The notes below the pieces were generated by a model that saw only the letters and a program-made list of their open reading frames with translations, made no database searches and was not told the origin of the DNA. Shown here piece by piece: positions 1 through 4,352 of a stretch of 5,678 nt of DNA. The DNA is from Chloroflexota bacterium (GTDB taxonomy: Bacteria; Chloroflexota; Anaerolineae; J102): positions 1 through 5,678 of the forward strand of contig JAJRXO010000423.1 of assembly GCA_024276255.1 (NCBI GenBank). Reading direction: 5' to 3'. Both the position numbers and the translations under genes were made by a program. How positions within the stretch are numbered: position 1 is the first letter of the stretch; the number at the start of each line of letters is the position of its first letter.

Positions 1-2
1 AT

Positions 3-41
3 ACAGTTTCGACCGTTTTCGCTCCATTTGTCCTGCGCTAA
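3..41 (+). CDS. possible C-terminal end of an upstream gene (partial)
   Basis: The reading frame starting at base 3 is open from the window edge and ends at a TAA at 39-41, giving the last twelve residues TVSTVFAPFVLR. The other two plus-strand frames run open straight through the intrinsic terminator at 71-104. A plus-strand gene ending before that terminator would therefore have to use this frame. The stop lies 29 bases before the hairpin, a usual distance for the end of a transcription unit. The fragment is too short to assign a family. It is equally possible that the upstream gene ends outside the window and this is untranslated sequence. Confidence 0.3.
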   Translation, partial: TVSTVFAPFVLR

Positions 42-70
42 CAGGTGCTCAACGAACGCCAGATCTGCCA

Positions 71-104
71 GGGGGCGGCCCAAGTGGTCGCCCCTTATTT
101 TTTT
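71..104 (+). terminator. Rho-independent terminator
   Basis: Left arm GGGGCGGCC (72-80) pairs with right arm GGTCGCCCC (86-94) as nine pairs, one of them G-U, closing a five-base loop CAAGT. G71 can add a further G-U pair with T95. The stem is followed at once by TTATTTTTTT (95-104). A strong GC stem with a T-tract is the classic intrinsic terminator layout. It works on the plus strand only, since the other side has no matching A-tract, so it ends a unit entering from the left and not the sirtuin gene. Confidence 0.85.
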
Positions 105-123
105 GTCCCCCAGGGGAGAAGCT

Positions 124-244
124 CCCTGCCCCCTACTCCTCACCTACTCCCATCTCCCTACTCCCTACTCCCTACTCCCGTCTCCCGTCTCCCGTCTCCC
201 TACTCCCGTCTCCCGTCTCCCGTCTCCCTACTCCTTGCTCCCTA
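124..244. repeat. 7-bp tandem repeat array (CTCCCTA / CTCCCGT)
   Basis: From 154 to 244 the sequence is a run of thirteen head-to-tail heptamers, either CTCCCTA or CTCCCGT, with one degenerate unit CTCCTTG at 231-237. A looser copy CTCCCAT precedes at 147-153, and less regular CCC-containing sequence reaches back to 124. CCC runs occur every 7 bases from 149 to 228, twelve in a row, with one more at 240. Order within the array is not random: units 168-195 and 196-223 are identical 28-bp blocks of one TA unit and three GT units. On the minus strand this reads as GGG runs separated by four bases, a G-quadruplex-forming pattern. GGG-containing heptamer repeats are known from Xanthomonas and Nostoc genomes. 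The array begins 6 bp beyond the sirtuin stop codon and would be in its 3' untranslated RNA. The 7-bp period is incompatible with a CRISPR array. Confidence 0.93.
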
Positions 245-249
245 CTTCA

Positions 250-1017
250 TCAAAGGGCCGCAACCAATCGCGGCAGGATCTGCGCCACGTCTCCCCTCAA
301 GAGCACATCAGCGAGATGATCATGGGGCGTCATACCGAGGTTGACGATGATCAGTCGTGATCCGCTGCGCACGGCCAGCGCCGGCAGATCGGCCGCAGGC
401 AACACCTCCAGAGAGGAGCCCGCAACCAGGATTACGTCGCTTTGCAGGGCGGCTTCCTGCGCCTGCAAGATGTTGTGTTCGTTGAGGGGCTCACCGAACA
501 GGACGACATCTGGCTTCATGGGGCCATTGCATTGCGGGCAGCGGGGTACAAAGCCCGGTTGCATAATCCGCTCCAGCCAGGGTTGCATGGGCTGGCGGAG
601 ATTGCATTCGATACAGGTGATGGTGCGCAAATGTCCGTGCACTTCCAGCACATGCTGCGAGCCGGCTCGTTGATGCAGATTATCGATGTTTTGGGTGACC
701 AGCAATTGCAAAAAGCCCTTGCGTTCCATCTCGGCCAACGCCCGGTGCGCGGCATTGGGTTGGGCATTGAGAATGGTGTCGGCCAGCGGTCGGATCCAGT
801 CGTAGAATCGCTGTGGTTTTTCGCGAAAGCCCCAGATAGAAGCGACTTCGAGGGGATTGACCTGACTCCACAGGCTGCTGGCATCGGAGCGAAAGTCGGG
901 AATGCCCGAAGGAGTTGAGATGCCGGCCCCCGTGAGGACAACGGTGCGCCGTGATGCCCGCAAAAGCTGGATGGCTTGTTCGAGTTGTGCTGAATCGAAT
1001 TTGTGGCGTCGGAACAC
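250..1017 (-). CDS. Sir2-family NAD-dependent protein deacetylase (sirtuin)
   Basis: This gene encodes a complete sirtuin of 255 residues. Sirtuins are cytoplasmic enzymes that remove acetyl groups from protein lysines, using NAD and releasing nicotinamide and O-acetyl-ADP-ribose. Visible landmarks, in order, are the NAD-binding GAGIS (30-34) running into TPSGIPDFRS, TQNID (108-112) with HQRAG, the catalytic His127 in VHG, four zinc cysteines as two CxxC pairs (135/138 and 160/163), GSS (200-202) with the substrate-groove segment after it, and VNLG (225-228) near the end. The GAGISTPSGIPDFR and VRSGSRLIIVNLG stretches resemble the Thermotoga enzyme (class U). The Tyr-x-x-Arg pair that marks desuccinylase-type sirtuins is not seen after FRS, so deacetylation is the likelier activity. 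I prefer the GTG at 1017, which has an AAGG ten bases upstream. A TTG at 1050 would add eleven residues but lacks a ribosome site. No intrinsic terminator is seen for it. The general cobB name fits, but I leave the symbol blank. Confidence 0.95.
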   Translation of the reverse strand: MFRRHKFDSAQLEQAIQLLRASRRTVVLTGAGISTPSGIPDFRSDASSLWSQVNPLEVASIWGFREKPQRFYDWIRPLADTILNAQPNAAHRALAEMERKGFLQLLVTQNIDNLHQRAGSQHVLEVHGHLRTITCIECNLRQPMQPWLERIMQPGFVPRCPQCNGPMKPDVVLFGEPLNEHNILQAQEAALQSDVILVAGSSLEVLPAADLPALAVRSGSRLIIVNLGMTPHDHLADVLLRGDVAQILPRLVAAL

Positions 1018-1027
1018 AAGACAACAA

Positions 1028-1031
1028 CCTT
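1028..1031 (-). promoter_or_regulatory. ribosome binding site deciding the sirtuin start
   Basis: On the minus strand AAGG lies ten bases before the GTG at 1017. The upstream TTG at 1050 has no purine-rich site in the preceding 15 bases. This favours the shorter 255-residue form, whose N-terminus also matches the usual short lead-in before the GAGIS motif in bacterial sirtuins. Confidence 0.5.
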
Positions 1032-1082
1032 GATAGATTGGCCCCGCCAATGTGCCGCAGCTAGCTTATGGCCCCGGCTTTT

Positions 1083-1112
1083 TTGGCAGCACCTTGTCGG
1101 CTATTGTACACT
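1083..1112 (+). promoter_or_regulatory. candidate sigma-70 promoter of the CDP-alcohol phosphatidyltransferase gene
   Basis: TTGGCA (1083-1088) and TACACT (1107-1112) are separated by 18 bp. Transcription would start near 1119, about 100 bases before the ATG at 1223. The -10 box overlaps the minus-strand -10 box over 1107-1108, so both would draw on the same ATTGTACACT sequence. The match is weaker than that of the opposite promoter. Confidence 0.38.
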
Positions 1113-1132
1113 AACTCAGCCCGTTTTGTCAG
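1103..1132 (-). promoter_or_regulatory. candidate sigma-70 promoter of the sirtuin gene
   Basis: Reading the minus strand, CTGACA (1132-1127, five of six matches to TTGACA) is followed after 18 bp by TACAAT (1108-1103, five of six matches to TATAAT). Transcription would start near 1096, leaving a leader of about 80 bases before the GTG. It lies in the short divergent gap, faces the right way, and is the best match there. It overlaps the plus-strand promoter candidate. Confidence 0.55.
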
Positions 1133-1210
1133 ACTCAATGGCGCGCTGGAATGGCTTACGACGTTTGTCTGCACGGACTCTTTCTCACTTTGACTTATCC
1201 CATCAAATAC

Positions 1211-1214
1211 GAGG
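1211..1214 (+). promoter_or_regulatory. ribosome binding site deciding the phosphatidyltransferase start
   Basis: GAGG lies eight bases before the ATG at 1223. The in-frame ATG at 1151, which would add 24 residues, has no purine-rich site at usable spacing. The added residues would also precede the normal N-terminus of the family. Confidence 0.7.
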
Positions 1215-1222
1215 CCAGATTC

Positions 1223-1819
1223 ATGATTTCCAACTGGGGACGCAAAAACTTAAAGTTCCTGCTCGATCCGATTGCAGATTTGTTTTATAGACTGCGTTTT
1301 ACACCCAACATGGTTACCTTTCTGGGGTTTTTGATCACGCTGGTGGTGGCGTATCTGATCGTTACCGATCGCCTGCTGGTCGCCGGGCTGGTCTACATCG
1401 CCGGCGCCGGCGCCGACGCTATTGATGGCACCCTGGCGCGACGCATGGGAATCCGCAATCCCTTTGGCGCTTTCTGGGACAGTACGCTTGACCGCATAGG
1501 AGAGACATTTGTGATCGCCGCTTTGGGCTATCAGGCAGCCATTCAGGGCAATACGCTGACGGTCTTGCTGGCTTTTATTGCCCTTACAACGAGCTATCTG
1601 GTCAGCTACACACGGGCGCGCGCCGAGGGCCTGGGGCTGGAATGCAAGGTGGGGATTGGAACACGGGTGGAGCGTTTTGTGGTCATGCTATTGACGCTGC
1701 TATTGCAGCAACCGGCTTATGGCCTGGCCGTTATCTCCCTGATCGCGGGCATCACTGTCGTCCAGCGCGTTGTCGTGGTATGGCAGCAAACCCGCACTGC
1801 CGATGGCGAGCCGGTATAG
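1223..1819 (+). CDS. CDP-alcohol phosphatidyltransferase family membrane protein
   Basis: This gene encodes a 198-residue integral membrane enzyme of the CDP-alcohol phosphatidyltransferase family. Members move the phosphatidyl group from a CDP-lipid to an alcohol phosphate or alcohol, releasing CMP, at the inner face of the cytoplasmic membrane. The signature is complete: D65-x2-D68-G69-x2-A72-R73-x8-G82-x3-D86-x3-D90, where the four aspartates bind two metal ions and the last acts as general base. TPNMVTFLG (28-35) is the usual entry to the first helix, and about six hydrophobic segments fit the six-helix fold. The segment SYTRARAE (128-135) followed by GTRVER (146-151) resembles the SY-K/R-A-K/R-AE and RPER segments of bacterial phosphatidylinositol-phosphate and archaeal archaetidylinositol-phosphate synthases more than it does PgsA or PssA. 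An inositol-phosphate or similar polar acceptor is therefore my inference. Note that the Pro of RPER is Val here. The gene appears monocistronic and is divergent from the sirtuin gene. The family is certain; the acceptor alcohol is not. Confidence 0.9.
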   Translation: MISNWGRKNLKFLLDPIADLFYRLRFTPNMVTFLGFLITLVVAYLIVTDRLLVAGLVYIAGAGADAIDGTLARRMGIRNPFGAFWDSTLDRIGETFVIAALGYQAAIQGNTLTVLLAFIALTTSYLVSYTRARAEGLGLECKVGIGTRVERFVVMLLTLLLQQPAYGLAVISLIAGITVVQRVVVVWQQTRTADGEPV

Positions 1820-1831
1820 GATAGCCGACCC

Positions 1832-1851
1832 CCGCAAATGATGACTTGCGG
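1832..1851 (+). other. short inverted repeat after the phosphatidyltransferase gene
   Basis: CCGCAA (1832-1837) pairs with TTGCGG (1846-1851) around an eight-base loop, 12 bases after the stop codon. The position suits a terminator, but the stem is only six pairs and no T-run follows, so termination would be weak at best. The right arm doubles as the -35 box of the promoter candidate that follows. Confidence 0.35.
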
Positions 1852-1874
1852 CTTCAAATTTGAGGCGGTATAAT
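1846..1874 (+). promoter_or_regulatory. orphan promoter with perfect -10 box and palindrome in the spacer
   Basis: TATAAT (1869-1874) matches the consensus -10 exactly. TTGCGG (1846-1851) sits 17 bp upstream as a partial -35. The spacer contains the perfect 10-bp palindrome TCAAATTTGA (1854-1863), a common place for a repressor operator. The start would be near 1881. No open frame begins nearby, so it would make either a non-coding RNA or a long leader of about 490 bases for the sensor gene at 2370. Confidence 0.5.
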
Positions 1875-1886
1875 TCATCCATCGTT

Positions 1887-1969
1887 GTACAGATCAGCGC
1901 CTTTCGTATCAGACGCAACTACAGCCTGGCTGGAAAGGTTGTGAAGTGACGTTCTGACACGATCTGTGC
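1887..1969 (+). ncRNA. possible structured leader or small RNA
   Basis: Immediately after the orphan promoter, GTACAGATC (1887-1895) can pair with GATCTGTGC (1961-1969), nine pairs including one G-U. Inside, CCTTTC (1900-1905) can pair with GAAAGG (1933-1938), enclosing a small CAGC/GCTG hairpin (1922-1932). The stems nest, so one fold is possible. I recognise no known RNA family. The pairing was found by eye without an energy calculation, so it may be chance. Confidence 0.22.
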
Positions 1970-1990
1970 CTGCTTCGTAAATAAGCCTCT

Positions 1991-2044
1991 CGCAAAGGCG
2001 CAAAGCCGCCAAAAAAAATCCTTTGCGCTCTTGGCGTCTTGGCG
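1991..2044. repeat. fold-back intergenic repeat of 8-bp CGCAAAG-type units
   Basis: Three 8-bp units (CGCAAAGG, CGCAAAGC, CGCCAAAA; 1991-2014) are followed, after a short A-rich middle, by three inverted units (CTTTGCGC and TCTTGGCG twice; 2021-2044). GCGCAAAG (1998-2005) pairs perfectly with CTTTGCGC (2021-2028). The stem extends outward through 1991-1997 and 2030-2036 with one mismatch and a one-base bulge. From memory, elements built of CGCAAAG units facing inverted copies are scattered between genes in many bacterial genomes, including Chloroflexota and cyanobacteria. It is intergenic here and non-coding. Confidence 0.75.
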
Positions 2045-2052
2045 TGCAGCCG

Positions 2053-2369
2053 TTCATGGCATCTGTTTCTGTATGGTCGCGTTTTTGGAGATGGCCGCCC
2101 CTGATCAGGCGTGACAAGGTAGCGATATCCATGCAAGTGAGATCTTGGTCCAGGAGGATATCGAGAGGATCGAGAAGCAAGTGAACAACATAATATCGCT
2201 CGAAACCTGTGCTTCCAACGCGCCTTATCGTGTTTCGGGCGGTTGCAGTCATCTCGTAGAAAAACTCCAAATCGGTGCAACGGTGCATTGCAAACATGCT
2301 CAAGCCTGTCATCTCCTGATTGTTTCCGGAACACGTATCATTTGAGTATGCTAACTGTATCTTGAGATC
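2053..2369. other. gene-free stretch before the sensor gene
   Basis: I support no gene here. A 66-codon plus-strand frame from a TTG at 2145 to 2345 and a long minus-strand frame are open, but neither resembles a family I know and neither has a convincing start. Small palindromes are present: CCTGATCAGG (2100-2109) and TTCCGGAA (2324-2331), the latter about 40 bases before the ATG at 2370 and so a possible operator site. TATGCT (2347-2352) could serve as a -10 box, but there is no acceptable -35 box at the right distance. The sensor gene may therefore depend on the distant promoter at 1846-1874 or on an alternative sigma factor. Confidence 0.4.
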
Positions 2370-4352
2370 ATGCCACCACACGAATCTTCACCCGCCTGGC
2401 GACTCTATAGCCTGACATTCCTCTGGCTGTTGGGCCTGTTGTTGATGCCTGTGCAGCACGAGACGTTGCGGGTCGGTGTCTACGACAACCCGCCGTTATC
2501 GTTGTGGGAAAATGACGAAGCAAGTGGCTTTGTGGTGGATATCCTGAATTACGTGGCCGAACAGGAGAATTGGGAACTGGAGTATGTGCCCTGCGTATGG
2601 GATGAATGCCTGCGCATGTTGCAGGCGGATGAGATCGATTTGCTGGGGGTGATAGCTTATTCGCCGGAACGGGCCCGGCGTTATGACTTCAATCAGGAGA
2701 CCCTGATCAGCAACTGGGGCATGATCTACATTTATGAGGACGCGCCCATCGAAAGCGTGATCGATCTCGACGGGCGTACCATCGCCGCGTTGCGCGATGA
2801 CATCTACATCGGCGCCCTGGAAGAGATATTACTGCAATTCCACATCAGCCCGCGTTGGGTGTTTGTGCCCGACTATGCGGCCGCCATGCAGGCCGTCAAT
2901 GATCACGTTGCTGATGCCGCATTGGTAAATCATTTGTTTGCCTTACAATTTGCTGGCTCCTATTCCCGTGCCCGACGCACTGGCATCATATTCCATCCCG
3001 TTGAAATTCGATTCGCTGCTGCCAAGGGCCGGCACGCCGCCGAACTGGCTGCACTGGATAAGCACCTGCAACAGCTCAAGGACGATCCTTCTTCCCTTTA
3101 TTATCAGCTTTTGGAGAACTGGTTTACCCGCAGCATGCCCAAAAAGGCGCAACCGTATCTTTTATGGGCGCTGGCTGCTCTGACTGGCCTGGCGCTGATA
3201 TTGATCGGCGGCAATTATCTGTTGCACAAGGAGGTCTGGCGTCGTACCCAGGAATTACACGCCAGCGAATCGCGTCTGCGCAGCCTGCTCAATCAGGCCG
3301 GCGATCCCATAGTGCTATGTGATCCTCAGGGACATATCCTCGATGCTAATCCCTCGGCATGCAGGACATTGGGCTATAGCGAGGCAGAACTGCTGCAGTT
3401 GCGTGTGCATGAATTTGCTCCTGAATTTGCAACTGCTGACGCATTGGATAAATTGTGGCAGCGCCTGCGAGCAGGCGAGATCGTCACGATCGTGAGCACT
3501 GCCCGGCGCAAGGACGGCAGTACCTTTCCCGTCGAAGTGCGATTCAGCCTAGTTGAAGGAGCGGACCAGTCTGCCATGCTGGGCGTGGCGCGGGATATCA
3601 GCAGCCGGATAGAGGTTCAGGAGGAATTGGAAAAGCGGAATCGTGAGTTGGAGATCCTGCGCCAGGCCGCGCTCAGCCTCACCACCGAACTTTCCCTTAC
3701 GGCCGTACTGGAAGCTCTGCTGGCCTATGCCCTGGCTCTGTTGCCGGCGGATGATGCTCATATCTTCCTATACGACGGTGAAACACTCAGTTTTGGCGCT
3801 GCCCGTTGGCGCGATGGCCGCACCGGCGTACCATTTGCCATGCCGCGTCCCGAGGGCATCACTTACCGGGTGGCCCGGCAGGGGAAGCCGGTAGTTATCT
3901 CCGACATGGCCGCTTCTCCCCTGTTCCGCGAATACTCATCGTCAGGTTCACTCGAGGGCGCCATTACCGGTATTCCCCTATCCTATCAGGGGCGCATCAT
4001 CGGCGTGATGAACATCGCTTTTCTGCATCCGTACGAATTCAGCGATACCGAGCTCAGCCTGCTGGGATTGCTGGCGGATCAGGCTGCCGTTGCCATCGTC
4101 AACGCCCAGCTTTACGAGCAGGTACAGAAACATGCCCATGAGCTGGATCAGCGGGTGGCTGAGCGCACGGCCGAGCTCGAACGCTTCATCGATGCGATGG
4201 CCGGTCGGGAATTGCGCATGGTCGAACTGAAGCAGGTGATTAAAGCGTTGCGCCAGCAATTGCTGGCGGCCGGTTTACAGCCCGTGGCTGATGATCCACT
4301 CGGAGCGGTTGATATTGAGTTGGACGAGGACGAAATGCCCCATGACTCGTGA
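2370..4352 (+). CDS. membrane sensor: solute-binding domain, PAS, GAF, coiled coil, no output domain
   Basis: This gene encodes a 660-residue membrane sensor. An N-terminal hydrophobic segment (about 12-28) serves as signal or anchor. Residues 32-255 form a family-3 solute-binding-like domain, starting LRVGVYDNPPLS, with the hinge-region GVIAYSPERARRYDF (93-107). A second transmembrane helix follows (about 263-284), then a PAS domain (about 297-412, ending with the typical GVARDIS), a short coil, a GAF domain (about 436-582) and a C-terminal coiled coil (582-632) with an acidic tail. The layout resembles Venus-flytrap sensor kinases such as BvgS/EvgS in its outer part: a small molecule outside the membrane would bind and the signal pass to PAS and GAF. 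No histidine kinase, GGDEF, EAL or phosphatase domain is present, and the natural stop gives no sign of truncation. The ATG at 2370 has a weak ribosome site but is supported by the hydrophobic leader. Its last codons overlap the next gene. The ligand is unknown. Confidence 0.9.
   Translation: MPPHESSPAWRLYSLTFLWLLGLLLMPVQHETLRVGVYDNPPLSLWENDEASGFVVDILNYVAEQENWELEYVPCVWDECLRMLQADEIDLLGVIAYSPERARRYDFNQETLISNWGMIYIYEDAPIESVIDLDGRTIAALRDDIYIGALEEILLQFHISPRWVFVPDYAAAMQAVNDHVADAALVNHLFALQFAGSYSRARRTGIIFHPVEIRFAAAKGRHAAELAALDKHLQQLKDDPSSLYYQLLENWFTRSMPKKAQPYLLWALAALTGLALILIGGNYLLHKEVWRRTQELHASESRLRSLLNQAGDPIVLCDPQGHILDANPSACRTLGYSEAELLQLRVHEFAPEFATADALDKLWQRLRAGEIVTIVSTARRKDGSTFPVEVRFSLVEGADQSAMLGVARDISSRIEVQEELEKRNRELEILRQAALSLTTELSLTAVLEALLAYALALLPADDAHIFLYDGETLSFGAARWRDGRTGVPFAMPRPEGITYRVARQGKPVVISDMAASPLFREYSSSGSLEGAITGIPLSYQGRIIGVMNIAFLHPYEFSDTELSLLGLLADQAAVAIVNAQLYEQVQKHAHELDQRVAERTAELERFIDAMAGRELRMVELKQVIKALRQQLLAAGLQPVADDPLGAVDIELDEDEMPHDS

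Noticed and set aside
106..128. Second terminator formed by CCCC/GGGG and AGGG/CCCT pairings
   Set aside because: Short competing stems with no T-tract on either strand; most likely sequence at the edge of the repeat array.
149..244. CRISPR array
   Set aside because: The period is 7 bp with no spacers, and there are no cas genes.
28..360. Plus-strand open frames across the heptamer array (about 100 codons)
   Set aside because: They run through the terminator hairpin and the 7-bp array. The Pro/Ser/Leu-rich translation is only the repeat read in a frame, and the end overlaps the sirtuin on the other strand.
442..918. 158-codon plus-strand frame
   Set aside because: It lies wholly antisense to the sirtuin, which has every catalytic and zinc residue; the frame resembles no known protein.
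1018..1050. Longer sirtuin from a TTG at 1050
   Set aside because: No ribosome site precedes it, whereas the GTG at 1017 has AAGG at ten bases.
1151..1222. Longer phosphatidyltransferase from the ATG at 1151
   Set aside because: No usable ribosome site; the added residues precede the normal family N-terminus, and the ATG at 1223 has a well-spaced GAGG.
2145..2345. 66-codon plus-strand frame with TTG start
   Set aside because: Weak start, no family resemblance, and overlap with an equally open frame on the other strand. Kept only as part of the unexplained stretch.
1875..2381. 168-codon minus-strand frame
   Set aside because: It contains the fold-back repeat, overlaps the start of the sensor gene and has no recognisable domain.
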